Assembly: GCF_008086205.1 (NCBI RefSeq)
Contig: NZ_VSKK01000001.1
Location: forward strand, 1,612,001-1,676,000
From: Bizionia myxarmorum
GTDB lineage: Bacteria > Bacteroidota > Bacteroidia > Flavobacteriales > Flavobacteriaceae
DNA: 64,000 bases
Direction of reading: 5' to 3'
Shown here: in pieces, positions 48,569-57,388 of the stretch
How the letters are laid out: the number at the start of each line of letters is the position of its first letter
How positions within the stretch are numbered: the first letter of the stretch is position 1
Made by a program: the position numbers and the translations under genes
The notes under the pieces: model-generated
Seen by the model: the letters and a program-made list of their open reading frames with translations, nothing else
Told to the model about the DNA's origin: nothing
The model's database searches: none

Positions 48569-50833
48569 ATGGCATTCGATATTGACATGATCAAAAAGGT
48601 TTATGCTACGATGGCGGAACGTGTAGATAAAGCGCGTGAAGTTGTTGGTAAACCATTAACACTTTCAGAAAAGATTTTATACGCTCACCTTTGGGATGAA
48701 ACGCCAAACAAGCCTTTTGTAAGAGGTAAAGATTATGTGGATTTCGCTCCAGACCGTATTGCATTACAAGATGCTACCGCACAAATGGCATTATTGCAGT
48801 TTATGCAGGCTGGTAAGCCTAAAGTGGCCGTTCCAACTACAACACATTGTGATCACTTAATCCAAGCGAAACAAGGTGCAGCACCCGATTTAAAACGTGC
48901 TAACGAAACAAGTAGTGAAGTTTTTGATTTTTTAGCGTCGGTTTCTAATAAATATGGTATTGGTTTCTGGAAACCAGGAGCTGGTATTATTCACCAAGTG
49001 GTTCTAGAAAATTACGCCTTTCCAGGTGGAATGATGATTGGAACCGATTCACATACTGTAAATGCAGGTGGATTAGGAATGGTTGCCATTGGAGTTGGTG
49101 GAGCAGATGCTGTTGATGTTATGGCCGGTATGGCTTGGGAATTAAAATTTCCGAAGTTAATAGGTGTTAAATTAACAGGTAGCTTAAATGGTTGGACATC
49201 TGCTAAAGATGTCATTCTTAAAGTAGCTGGTATTCTTACTGTAAAAGGTGGAACAGGTGCTATTGTTGAATATTTTGGACCAGGAGCTCAAAATTTATCA
49301 TGTACAGGAAAAGGAACTATTTGTAATATGGGTGCCGAAATTGGTGCAACCACGTCTACATTTGGTTACGACGATTCTATGGAGCGTTATTTACGTGCTA
49401 CCGATAGAAACGATATTGCTGATGAAGCAAACAAAATCCGTGAGTATTTAACGGGTGATGATGAAGTTTATGCTTCGCCAGAAACGTATTTCGATCAAGT
49501 TATAGAAATTAATTTAGATACATTACGTCCGCATTTAAATGGCCCTTTTACTCCAGATTTAGCAACACCGGTTGGTGAGCTAGGTCCTAAAGCGAAAGAA
49601 AATGGCTGGCCGTTAAAAGTAGATTGGGGACTAATTGGTTCATGTACCAACTCATCTTATGAAGATTTAACACGGGCAGCTTCTATTGCGAAGCAAGCAG
49701 TAGATAAAAATATTAAACCGAAATCTGATTTTGGTATTAATCCAGGATCGGAACAAATTCGTTTTACAGCAGAACGTGATGGTGTTTTAAAAATATTTGA
49801 AGATTTAAACGCTACTATTTTCACCAATGCTTGTGGACCTTGTATTGGACAATGGGACAGAAGTGATAGAAAAGGTGATGAAAAGAATACCATTGTGCAT
49901 TCTTTTAATAGAAATTTCTCGAAACGCGCAGATGGGAACCCAAATACGCACGCCTTTGTTGGTTCACCAGAAATGGTTGCAGCAATTGCCATTTCAGGTC
50001 GTTTGGATTTTGATCCTATGAATGACACCTTGTTAAATGAAGATGGTGTAGAAATTAAACTGGATGAGCCAAAAGGACTTGAGTTACCACCATTAGGATT
50101 TGACGTTAAGGAATCTGGTTATGTGGAGCCTGTAAAAGATGGAAGTAATGTAGATATTTCGGTTAGTCCAACTTCCGAGCGTTTACAATTACTAAAACCA
50201 TTTGAGCCTTTAGGAAATAATATTAAAGGTGCTAAATTATTGATTAAAGCATTTGGTAAATGTACAACTGACCATATTTCTATGGCTGGACCTTGGTTAC
50301 GTTTTAGAGGGCATTTAGATAATATTTCGAATAACATGCTTATTGGAGCTGTTAATGCTTTTGGTAAGAAAACAAACTTTGTTAAAAATCAATTAACAGG
50401 TGAATTTGGAGGTGTTCCAGATGTAGCACGTGCTTATAAAGCTGCGGGAATTAAAACGATTGTTGTTGGTGATCATAATTATGGCGAAGGATCTTCCCGT
50501 GAACATGCTGCTATGGAACCTCGATTTTTAGGTGTTGCTGCTGTTTTAGTTAAATCGTTTGCACGTATTCATGAAACTAACCTGAAGAAACAAGGTATGT
50601 TAGGATTAACGTTTGCTACTGAAAGTGATTATGATTTAATTCAAGAGGATGACACGATCAACTTCCTAGATTTAAATGAATTTGCACCAGACAAACCTTT
50701 ATTAATGGAGTTTGTTCACGCAGACGGATCTAAAGATGTTATTAAAACGAACCATACGTATAACCAAGCTCAAATTGATTGGTACAACGAAGGATCGGCT
50801 TTAAACTTAATTAAAAAAGAAAATATAGCTTAA
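48569..50833 (+). CDS. acn: Aconitate hydratase (mitochondrial-type)
   Basis: 754-residue [4Fe-4S] enzyme of the TCA cycle, interconverting citrate and isocitrate. It has [59 protein letters not shown] and [14 protein letters not shown] with the cluster cysteines. Residues near the C-terminus, [19 protein letters not shown], complete the active site. The length and motif spacing fit the mitochondrial-type aconitases found in Bacteroidota. It has its own promoter and terminator. Confidence 0.96.
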   Translation: MAFDIDMIKKVYATMAERVDKAREVVGKPLTLSEKILYAHLWDETPNKPFVRGKDYVDFAPDRIALQDATAQMALLQFMQAGKPKVAVPTTTHCDHLIQAKQGAAPDLKRANETSSEVFDFLASVSNKYGIGFWKPGAGIIHQVVLENYAFPGGMMIGTDSHTVNAGGLGMVAIGVGGADAVDVMAGMAWELKFPKLIGVKLTGSLNGWTSAKDVILKVAGILTVKGGTGAIVEYFGPGAQNLSCTGKGTICNMGAEIGATTSTFGYDDSMERYLRATDRNDIADEANKIREYLTGDDEVYASPETYFDQVIEINLDTLRPHLNGPFTPDLATPVGELGPKAKENGWPLKVDWGLIGSCTNSSYEDLTRAASIAKQAVDKNIKPKSDFGINPGSEQIRFTAERDGVLKIFEDLNATIFTNACGPCIGQWDRSDRKGDEKNTIVHSFNRNFSKRADGNPNTHAFVGSPEMVAAIAISGRLDFDPMNDTLLNEDGVEIKLDEPKGLELPPLGFDVKESGYVEPVKDGSNVDISVSPTSERLQLLKPFEPLGNNIKGAKLLIKAFGKCTTDHISMAGPWLRFRGHLDNISNNMLIGAVNAFGKKTNFVKNQLTGEFGGVPDVARAYKAAGIKTIVVGDHNYGEGSSREHAAMEPRFLGVAAVLVKSFARIHETNLKKQGMLGLTFATESDYDLIQEDDTINFLDLNEFAPDKPLLMEFVHADGSKDVIKTNHTYNQAQIDWYNEGSALNLIKKENIA

Positions 50834-50860
50834 TTTTTTAAGTTTTATTATATTTATAAG

Positions 50861-50894
50861 AACTCCTGATTAATCAAATTTTCAGGAGTTTTTT
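50861..50894 (+). terminator. Rho-independent terminator after aconitase
   Basis: AACTCCTGA pairs with TCAGGAGTT around a 12-base loop, followed by TTTT. It begins 28 bases after the stop. Confidence 0.85.
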
Positions 50895-50943
50895 AATGTT
50901 AGGAATTTATGTTGTTAACGACCAAAGCGTTTAATGCTCTATT

Positions 50944-51513
50944 ATGAAAAAACCAAAATTCTCCGCGAGTAATATTATTTTTTTAATTGTGATTGCCTTA
51001 TTAATTATTCCGCAAACGCGTCAACCTATTCAAGTTTTTCTACAAAAAGGATTGGCTATGATAAGTCCGTCTGAAATTAGCGCAGATAAGCGTGAAACCT
51101 TAAAAACGTATGAGAATTGGAATTTAGTTGATTCAAAAGGAAATCCTTTCGATTTTAAGCAGGCAGAGGGTAAAGTAGTTTTTATCAATTTTTGGGCTAC
51201 CTGGTGTCCGCCATGTATTGCTGAAATGCCAAGTATTAATGAATTGTACGCAGATTATAAAGATGATGTAATTTTCTTATTGGTTTCTAATGAAAAGGCT
51301 GAAACTATTAAAGGCTTCAGAAGTAAAAATAATTATAATTTTGAATTCTACCAATCCATAAATAACGCGCCGACACAACTCCAAAGTAATAGTATTCCAC
51401 AAACCTATTTAATTGATAAAAAGGGAAGTATTGTTATGAATAAATCTGGTGCTGCTAATTGGAATAGTGATTCCGTAAGGAAATTATTGGACGATTTAGT
51501 GGCTTCTGAATAG
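50944..51513 (+). CDS. TlpA/ResA-like thioredoxin-fold protein
   Basis: 189-residue membrane-anchored thiol oxidoreductase. A single N-terminal helix (IIFLIVIALLIIPQT) anchors it with the domain in the periplasm. The thioredoxin domain has the active-site motif INFWATWCPPCIAEMPSI and the cis-proline region SIPQTYLIDKKG. Relatives reduce cytochrome c apoproteins or other periplasmic disulfides; the substrate here is unknown. Its last 18 bp overlap the end of convergent crtY. Confidence 0.9.
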   Translation: MKKPKFSASNIIFLIVIALLIIPQTRQPIQVFLQKGLAMISPSEISADKRETLKTYENWNLVDSKGNPFDFKQAEGKVVFINFWATWCPPCIAEMPSINELYADYKDDVIFLLVSNEKAETIKGFRSKNNYNFEFYQSINNAPTQLQSNSIPQTYLIDKKGSIVMNKSGAANWNSDSVRKLLDDLVASE

Positions 51514-52653
51514 AACACTGAAGAAAGCGCGAATAAAATCCCAAGAAAATAAAGCACGCATTATATTTACGTCTTCTTTAAATGAAGATTCTTCATCCAA
51601 AAAGCGAAACATAGTGGGAATGGAATTTTTAGCATAAAACTGCTCGAATATCCAGACGCCTTTTTTATTATTCGTTTTTATAACTTTTAGGAATATTTTA
51701 TCGTAGAATTTATACTTCTTCTGAAATAAGTTATGTGAAGGGTTTTTTCCAGTTTTAATATTGGAAACAATTTTAGCGGTGTTTTTTTCTGTATGTTTAA
51801 ATGAATAACCAGTGGAACCTTTAACCCAGCCGCCACCTGTACCAATTTTAGTGATTTTTTGGGTATTATACTTCCAGAAAGGAAAATCGGTCATGGGAAT
51901 ATTTCCCTGCTCGGTTTCTATAATTTTATACTTTTCTATCTTTAAATGATTGGTAATATAATTACTAATAGCATGATCATAAACAGATTCGGTAACGGTT
52001 TCTGGTGTAAAAAAGGTGTATTCAATTAAAGCGCGGTTTTCCGAAACGGGTAAAACATATACAAAACTAGTTGTATCCTTATATTGAAACCGATAATCCA
52101 TCATGGTAAACGCTTCTGGATTAAAACAGGGCGTTTCAGTTTCAATAATCCAACCTTTAAAATGCTGTTGAACTAAGGTATATTTTGATATTTCAGAAAA
52201 ATATTCTTTCGGAATGCGACTATCAAAAATATGATTTGCCGTGTATGAATTCATTTGGCCCTTAACTAAAACGGTTTCAGTTTCTTCTAATGAAACAATG
52301 ATATCTTCTATAAATTGAAAATTTTCAGACTTTTCCAATGTTGCTTTGGCATGATTGTAAAAATCTAGGGATCGTATACTTTTATAAGTATAGGGTTGTA
52401 AAGGAAGGACTAATGATTTTCTATTCGAATTAAAGAGCGCTGTATGCCATGTTTTTTCTACTATGGAATCCCAATTACCAGAACCAATTTCCCAAAAGCT
52501 CCACGTTTTATCATTAATTGTTTTACTGTCAGGATCAATTAAGGCAACGCGTTTATGTTTTAACTCATTATCTGAATAAAACTGAAGCGCAAGTTGCAAA
52601 CCGGCAAGACCATTTCCAATAATAATATAATCGAAATGATTTTCGTTGGGCAT
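51496..52653 (-). CDS. crtY: Lycopene beta-cyclase
   Basis: 385-residue flavoprotein cyclising the ends of lycopene to beta-carotene. It has the N-terminal dinucleotide-binding DYIIIGNGLAGLQLALQF, the DKTWSFWE motif typical of CrtY, and the downstream TGYSFKHTEKN segment. It is the last gene of the crt operon, 23 bp after crtZ. The 3' end overlaps the convergent thioredoxin gene by 18 bp. Confidence 0.93.
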   Translation of the reverse strand: MPNENHFDYIIIGNGLAGLQLALQFYSDNELKHKRVALIDPDSKTINDKTWSFWEIGSGNWDSIVEKTWHTALFNSNRKSLVLPLQPYTYKSIRSLDFYNHAKATLEKSENFQFIEDIIVSLEETETVLVKGQMNSYTANHIFDSRIPKEYFSEISKYTLVQQHFKGWIIETETPCFNPEAFTMMDYRFQYKDTTSFVYVLPVSENRALIEYTFFTPETVTESVYDHAISNYITNHLKIEKYKIIETEQGNIPMTDFPFWKYNTQKITKIGTGGGWVKGSTGYSFKHTEKNTAKIVSNIKTGKNPSHNLFQKKYKFYDKIFLKVIKTNNKKGVWIFEQFYAKNSIPTMFRFLDEESSFKEDVNIMRALFSWDFIRAFFSVLFRSH

Positions 52654-52676
52654 GACAAAGATCTTTTAGGAAAATT

Positions 52677-53126
52677 TTATTTTTTGAAGTACTTTAAAGG
52701 AACAAATAACATTCCGAAACATTCGCTGTCTTCTTTGCCAAGGTGTTTATGGTGCATTTTATGACCACGGCGTACGCCTTTTGCATACCAGTTATTGGCG
52801 TTTCTTAAAAACTTAAAGCGTTGGTGAATAAAAATATCGTGAACAAAAAAGTAAGCCAATCCGTAAGCGAAAATGCCTAGGCCTAATGGCAATCCAGCCC
52901 AAAAGTCGGCATAACGCCAAAGTAAAAATAAGGAAATACTAACTACAGCATAAAATATAAAAAACAAGTCGTTTCGTTCAAACCAACTATCGTGTTTTTT
53001 ATGATGATGATCTTGATGTAAATTCCATAAAAAACCATGCATAATATATTTATGCGTGAACCAAGCCATGAATTCCATGAAAAGGAAGGTTCCCAAAAAG
53101 ATTAATATCCACAAAATAATATCCAT
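52677..53126 (-). CDS. crtZ: Beta-carotene hydroxylase
   Basis: 149-residue membrane di-iron hydroxylase that adds 3-hydroxyls to the beta rings, giving zeaxanthin. The histidine clusters are present: FTHKYIMHGFLWNLHQDHHH, HDIFIHQRFK and RRGHKMHHKHLG, matching the fatty-acid hydroxylase pattern. Four membrane helices are visible. It starts 7 bp after crtB. Confidence 0.95.
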   Translation of the reverse strand: MDIILWILIFLGTFLFMEFMAWFTHKYIMHGFLWNLHQDHHHKKHDSWFERNDLFFIFYAVVSISLFLLWRYADFWAGLPLGLGIFAYGLAYFFVHDIFIHQRFKFLRNANNWYAKGVRRGHKMHHKHLGKEDSECFGMLFVPLKYFKK

Positions 53127-53133
53127 AATAATT

Positions 53134-53973
53134 TTACAACAAATTTAATTGATATTTCACGTAACTACGGGTTAATAGCTCAATTTTTTTATAATTAGGA
53201 ACCCGTATACGGGCATTCTGAATTTGTAAGGCTGGTGTTTTCTTCAATTTAGTTAAAAGCTGTCTGTAGTATCGGTAAGCCGTAAAAACACCAAATTTAG
53301 CTTCTATTGGAAGTTCTTTAATTCCTTGAAGGCCTAATTCAAAATCGCGTTCAATTTCTTCAATAATGAGTATTTTAGAAGCTTCGTCTAATTTAGTTAA
53401 ATCCGTATTTGGGAAATACGTTCTGCTTAAATCTTCATAATCACTTTTCAAATCCCGTAAAAAATTTACTTTTTGAAAAGCAGAACCTAAATGCATAGCT
53501 GAATCTTTAAGGTGGTTATATTTCTCATTATCGCCTTTTACAAAAACTTTTAAGCACATTAAACCAACCACATCAGCAGATCCATAAATGTAAGAATTGT
53601 ATTCAGCATCGGTTAGATAGGTGGTTTTATGTAAATCTGTTCGCATACTTCGCATAAAAGATTCCACCATATGTGATTCTATTCCATATTTATGATAGGT
53701 TTCTTGAAATGAGTTTAGAATAGGATTCATACTTATTTTGCGTTCTAAAGCCAAATTTAAATCTCTTTCAAACTCATTTAAAAGCGTTTCTTTATCGAAA
53801 TCATGAAAACTGTCTACAATTTCATCTGCAAACCTCACAAAGCCATAAATATTATATATATCCTGACGAATTGTGCTTGACAACATTTTGGTGGCCAAGG
53901 AGAAAGACGTGCTATAGGTTTTAGTAACCGTTTGGCTGCACGAATGGGAAACGATGTCAAAAATTGATTTCAT
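53134..53973 (-). CDS. crtB: Phytoene synthase
   Basis: 279-residue trans-prenyl synthase condensing two GGPP molecules to phytoene. The two aspartate-rich motifs are FVRFADEIVDSFHD and KVNFLRDLKSDYEDLSRTYFP. The N-terminal SFSLATKMLSSTIR segment is also typical. A GGPP synthase gene is not in the window. It lies 57 bp downstream of crtI. Confidence 0.95.
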   Translation of the reverse strand: MKSIFDIVSHSCSQTVTKTYSTSFSLATKMLSSTIRQDIYNIYGFVRFADEIVDSFHDFDKETLLNEFERDLNLALERKISMNPILNSFQETYHKYGIESHMVESFMRSMRTDLHKTTYLTDAEYNSYIYGSADVVGLMCLKVFVKGDNEKYNHLKDSAMHLGSAFQKVNFLRDLKSDYEDLSRTYFPNTDLTKLDEASKILIIEEIERDFELGLQGIKELPIEAKFGVFTAYRYYRQLLTKLKKTPALQIQNARIRVPNYKKIELLTRSYVKYQLNLL

Positions 53974-54030
53974 CTGTTAGTGTTTTTTTATTGAACTTTT
54001 TAAGCATGAACATCATGCGTTTTCGACTTA

Positions 54031-55500
54031 TTATGAGTCTGAATGATGTTTATTTATAAGCTCTGCTACTAGCTTCCCTGAAATTAATGATGGTGGAACG
54101 CCTGGTCCTGGAACCGTTAATTGTCCTGTAAAATACAAATTATTTACTTTACTACTTTTTAATTTCGGTCTTAAAAAGGCCGTTTGCAATAAGGTATTAG
54201 CCATTCCGTAGGCATTTCCTTTGTATGAGTTGTAATCTTTTATAAAATCGTTTACACAAAATGACTCCTTAAATAAAATATGGTCTCGCACATTTTGAGA
54301 GGTTAGTTCCTCAAAACGATCCATGATTTTAGTAAAATAGGTCATTCGTAACTTGGTGTTATCCTTTAAACCTGGCGCTAACGGAATTAAAAAAACACCT
54401 GCTTCTTTACCTTCTGGAGCAACATGTTCATCGGTTATAGATGGAAAACTAGCGTAAAATAGCGGGTTTTCAGGCCATTCTGGATTATCATAGATTGCTT
54501 CAGCGTGTTTATCAAAATCCACATCAAAAAATAGCGTGTGGTGATTAACATTTTTTATCTTTTTGTCAAAACCTACATAAAATAGGAGTGACGATGGTGC
54601 AAATGTTTTCTTATTCCAATAGGCTTCCGAATATTGCTTATATTCTGAATCCAATAAGGTTTCTGTATGATGATAATCAGCACCACTCAGTACAATATCA
54701 CTATTAAATGTTTCACCATTTGAAATAACGCCTGAAGCTATTTTGTTAGAAACTAGAATTTTTTCTATAGGTGCATTTGTTTTAAAGGTAACGCCCAAAT
54801 TTTTGGCAAGTGTTTCCATGGCCAATATAACTTGGTACATGCCTTTTTTAGGGTGAAAAGTTCCTAATCCGAAATCGGCATAATTCATAAAACTATAGAA
54901 AGATGGCGTATCGCTTGGTTTGGCACCCAGAAATAAAACCGGAAACTCCAATATTTTTACAAGCCTATCATTTTTAAATTCTTTACGTACATCTTTTTTG
55001 ATAGTACTAAAAAACTGATCAATTTTCTTAAAGGTTTTGGTTGTAACCAATTCAAAAGGTGAAACCCCAGGATTGTAAACCAAATCTTTTATAGCTACAT
55101 TATAATTGTCTTGTGCTTTATCTATAAATTTTTGAAGTATTTTAGAACTGCCTGGCTCTTCTTTTTCAAAAGCAATGCAAATTTTTTCTAAAGTGTCTTC
55201 AATAGTTATATAATCGTCTTTACCGAAATAAACAGAATAAGCAGGATTCAACTTTTCTAATTGGTAAAAATCAGAAGGCTTTTTGTCGAAATCTTCAAAG
55301 AAACGCTCAAAAACATCAGGCATCCAATACCAAGTTGGACCAATATCAAATGTAAAACCGTCTTTTATTAACTGTCTGGCACGACCACCAATGGTGTCGT
55401 TTTTTTCAAAGATTGTAACATTATGCCCTGACTGCGCTAGATAGCAGGCAGCGGCCAATGACGAAAATCCGGAACCAATAATTGTAATTTTCTTTTTCAT
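54031..55500 (-). CDS. crtI: Phytoene desaturase
   Basis: 489-residue FAD-dependent desaturase converting phytoene to lycopene. The N-terminal FAD motif is ITIIGSGFSSLAAACYLAQSGHNV, followed by GGRARQLIKDGFTFDIGPTWY. The C-terminal signature is NNLYFTGQLTVPGPGVPPSLISG. First biosynthetic gene of the operon, it is preceded by a promoter with an inverted repeat, and 45 bp separate it from the MerR-family gene. Confidence 0.96.
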   Translation of the reverse strand: MKKKITIIGSGFSSLAAACYLAQSGHNVTIFEKNDTIGGRARQLIKDGFTFDIGPTWYWMPDVFERFFEDFDKKPSDFYQLEKLNPAYSVYFGKDDYITIEDTLEKICIAFEKEEPGSSKILQKFIDKAQDNYNVAIKDLVYNPGVSPFELVTTKTFKKIDQFFSTIKKDVRKEFKNDRLVKILEFPVLFLGAKPSDTPSFYSFMNYADFGLGTFHPKKGMYQVILAMETLAKNLGVTFKTNAPIEKILVSNKIASGVISNGETFNSDIVLSGADYHHTETLLDSEYKQYSEAYWNKKTFAPSSLLFYVGFDKKIKNVNHHTLFFDVDFDKHAEAIYDNPEWPENPLFYASFPSITDEHVAPEGKEAGVFLIPLAPGLKDNTKLRMTYFTKIMDRFEELTSQNVRDHILFKESFCVNDFIKDYNSYKGNAYGMANTLLQTAFLRPKLKSSKVNNLYFTGQLTVPGPGVPPSLISGKLVAELINKHHSDS

Positions 55501-55502
55501 AT

Positions 55503-55534
55503 GTTTAACAAATATACAAAAACGTTAAACAAAA
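55503..55534 (-). promoter_or_regulatory. Promoter/operator of crtI
   Basis: A -7 box TATATTTG (reverse, 55516-55509) precedes the crtI ATG by 8 bases. It is flanked by a perfect 7-bp inverted repeat GTTTAAC (55503-55509) and GTTAAAC (55524-55530). The 14-base sequence AACGTTAAACAAAA (55521-55534, + strand) recurs before the MerR gene with one mismatch. A plausible binding site for the regulator encoded next door. Confidence 0.5.
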
Positions 55535-55545
55535 TACTTATTTTT

Positions 55546-56442
55546 TCAAATAAATTTATCTAAATCTGAAATGGAACAAAATGGTTTTATAGCCTCATGC
55601 AATTTGCTGGTGTCTATATGGTCCAACATTCTTCCAAAAATCCAAAGTTCATTGCCATTAAAAAGTAATTGTTCTTGAAACTCTTTTAAATAGCTTTCAA
55701 TATTTTCTACCTCGGGCTTAACTGTAAAGTACGAAATAAACCTGACATTCTTATAGTGCTTTAGAACATCCTTTAAACTTTGAATAGGAACACTTGGACC
55801 CAAGTATACGGTGTGATAATTAGCTTTTGATAATTTATAGTTTAGAAAATGCAATCCTAAATCATGAATTTCGTTGTTTGGAAGAAATAGTACGAAAGCT
55901 TTATCATCATTTTTTGGCTTCTCATATTGGTGCATTTCTATATTAACCAATAATTTCTGCTTTATCAATTCCGAAATAAAATGTTCTTGTGCTGGTGTAA
56001 TGGTATTGGTTTGCCAGAGCAGTCCAATTTCACTCATAAGTGGAATAAAGACTTCTACGAATATGTCGGAAAAACTTTTGTGCTCTATTAAGTTGTTATA
56101 AGTGCTAAAGAATAAGGATTTGTCAAAATTCAACATGGCCAACTTAAACATGTTGATGGCGTGATCATCGGCATAATCTTTTGCTGATAAAAGGCGAACG
56201 GTATCGGCTATATCAACATCATTGATTTCAGCAATTTTTGAAATTTTATAGCCATTGTTATATAGGAAGGTAATGTTTAGAAGCTTTTGCAAGCTTTCCA
56301 AACTGTAAAATCTAATATTAGTTTCCGTTCTATCGGGTTCTAAAAGGTTGTAGCGCTTTTCCCAAATTCTAATTGTATGAGCTTTAACACCAGACAGGTG
56401 TTCTAAATCTTTAATGCTAAAGTTATTTTTAATATTGTTCAT
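55546..56442 (-). CDS. MerR family regulator with cobalamin-binding domain (CarH/LitR-like)
   Basis: 298-residue regulator, probably controlling the crt operon. Residues ~8-75 form the MerR helix-turn-helix (HLSGVKAHTIRIWEKRYNLL). Residues ~95-165 form the helical cap with W143-x9-E153-H154, the CarH-type adenosylcobalamin pocket pattern. Residues ~180-298 form the Rossmann B12 domain with EIHDLG (H193, the likely lower cobalt ligand). Q144 follows W143, where Thermus CarH has His132, its light-state upper ligand. So B12 binding is likely, but photochemistry may differ. The gene lies directly upstream of crtI and begins the same-strand cluster. Confidence 0.85.
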   Translation of the reverse strand: MNNIKNNFSIKDLEHLSGVKAHTIRIWEKRYNLLEPDRTETNIRFYSLESLQKLLNITFLYNNGYKISKIAEINDVDIADTVRLLSAKDYADDHAINMFKLAMLNFDKSLFFSTYNNLIEHKSFSDIFVEVFIPLMSEIGLLWQTNTITPAQEHFISELIKQKLLVNIEMHQYEKPKNDDKAFVLFLPNNEIHDLGLHFLNYKLSKANYHTVYLGPSVPIQSLKDVLKHYKNVRFISYFTVKPEVENIESYLKEFQEQLLFNGNELWIFGRMLDHIDTSKLHEAIKPFCSISDLDKFI

Positions 56443-56454
56443 ATATTATTAGGA

Positions 56455-56471
56455 AACATTAAACAAAAATA
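56455..56471 (-). promoter_or_regulatory. Promoter and possible operator of the MerR-family gene
   Basis: Reverse-strand TATTTTTG (56471-56464) is a TAnnTTTG box 22 bases before the ATG at 56442. The adjacent sequence AACATTAAACAAAA (56455-56468, + strand) differs by one base from the sequence upstream of crtI. Part of this overlap is the box itself. Confidence 0.45.
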
Positions 56472-56528
56472 ACAAATTAAATGAATAAATAACTAGAATG
56501 AAGAAAATTTGTGGAAAGTGACTAAAAG

Positions 56529-56612
56529 TGCGCACGAGAAGACTCGAACTTCCACGGACTAATGTCCACCAACCCCTCAAGCTGGCGCGTCTACCAATTC
56601 CGCCACGTGCGC
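56529..56612 (-). tRNA. tRNA-Leu (anticodon GAG)
   Basis: 84 bases on the reverse strand. The acceptor stem GCGCACG / CGTGCGC pairs fully, and A is the discriminator. The anticodon stem CCAGC / GTTGG carries the loop TTGAGGG, so the anticodon is GAG (leucine, CUC/CUU). A long variable arm (GACATTAGTCC) identifies a class II tRNA. The T-loop is GTTCGAGT. The 3' CCA is not encoded. Confidence 0.95.
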
Positions 56613-56632
56613 ATTATATAATGAGTAAAAAT

Positions 56633-56666
56633 AAAAAAAGTTAAGCAAAATGCTTAACTTTTTTTT
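56633..56666 (-). terminator. Terminator-like hairpin between tRNA-Lys and tRNA-Leu
   Basis: AAAAAAAGTTAAGC pairs with GCTTAACTTTTTTT (14 bp including the A/T tract) around AAAAT. On the reverse strand it follows tRNA-Lys within 3 bases and precedes tRNA-Leu by only 20 bases. Confidence 0.8.
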
Positions 56667-56668
56667 AG

Positions 56669-56741
56669 TGACCAGGCTGGGGCTCGAACCCAGGACCATC
56701 TCCTTAAAAGGGAGATGCTCTACCAACTGAGCTACCTAGTC
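56669..56741 (-). tRNA. tRNA-Lys (anticodon UUU)
   Basis: 73 bases on the reverse strand. The acceptor stem GACTAGG / CCTGGTC has one G-T pair. The anticodon stem TCTCC / GGAGA carries the loop CTTTTAA, so the anticodon is TTT (lysine, AAA/AAG). The T-loop GTTCGAGC is normal. The 3' CCA is not encoded. Confidence 0.96.
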
Positions 56742-56766
56742 ATTTTGTGTCTCTGTAACGAGGGTG

Positions 56767-56796
56767 CAAATATAAAATGTTTAATTAATAAAACAA
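56767..56796 (-). promoter_or_regulatory. Promoter of the tRNA-Lys gene
   Basis: On the reverse strand TTG (56796-56794), a 19-base spacer and TATATTTG (56774-56767) match the Bacteroidota promoter well. The tRNA begins 25 bases downstream at 56741. Confidence 0.65.
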
Positions 56797-56872
56797 TACT
56801 TTTTTCAGATTTTTTTTTGTTTTTTTGTTGGTCACGAACGTATCTTTTTAATAATCAATTTTTAAGCTATTT

Positions 56873-57388
56873 ATGAATATTATTTTATTAGGCTATATGA
56901 CCTCCGGAAAAACGCTAATTGGTCAAAAATTAGCTAAAATTTTGAACAAACCCTTTCAAGATTTGGATCATTACATCGAAAAAATAGAAAATTGTTCCAT
57001 TTCTGATATTTTTGAATCAAAAGGCGAAATTTATTTCCGTAAAATAGAGAGTCTGCATTTAAAAGGATTTTTAAAGCAAAAGGATATGATTCTATCATTG
57101 GGAGGCGGAACTCCTTGCTATGGCGCCAATATGGCCTTAATACAGGAACAAACCGATACTAAAAGTGTTTATTTAAATGTTTCAGTGGCCGAATTGGGTA
57201 AACGTTTATTTGCTAATAAAATGAATAGACCTTTGGTTTCCCATTTAAAGACACAGGAAGAAACTACCGAATTTGTGGGGAAACATATTTTTGAGCGTAT
57301 CAATTTTTACAATCAAGCAAATTTAATTGTAAATGCAAATCAGTCACCAGAAGAAATTGTAGCTGATATTCTTTCGAAATTAGTTTAA
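56873..57388 (+). CDS. aroK: Shikimate kinase
   Basis: 171-residue P-loop kinase phosphorylating shikimate at O3. The Walker A motif is GYMTSGKTLIG. The substrate-binding aspartate and arginine are in FQDLDHYIE and EIYFRKIE, and LSLGGGTPCY is the family's glycine-rich signature. The lid arginine is in MNRPLV. The 3' end overlaps the convergent phosphoribosyltransferase gene by 9 bp. The preceding enzyme of the pathway, aroE, is at 30.9-31.7 kb. Confidence 0.94.
   Translation: MNIILLGYMTSGKTLIGQKLAKILNKPFQDLDHYIEKIENCSISDIFESKGEIYFRKIESLHLKGFLKQKDMILSLGGGTPCYGANMALIQEQTDTKSVYLNVSVAELGKRLFANKMNRPLVSHLKTQEETTEFVGKHIFERINFYNQANLIVNANQSPEEIVADILSKLV

Noticed and set aside
49657-50028. 123-residue reverse ORF inside aconitase
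   Set aside because: The aconitase frame carries all cluster and active-site motifs there; the reverse ORF is a by-product of codon use.
51496-55500. Novel pigment operon
   Set aside because: The crtI-B-Z-Y set is the known zeaxanthin route; only its regulator shows something unusual.
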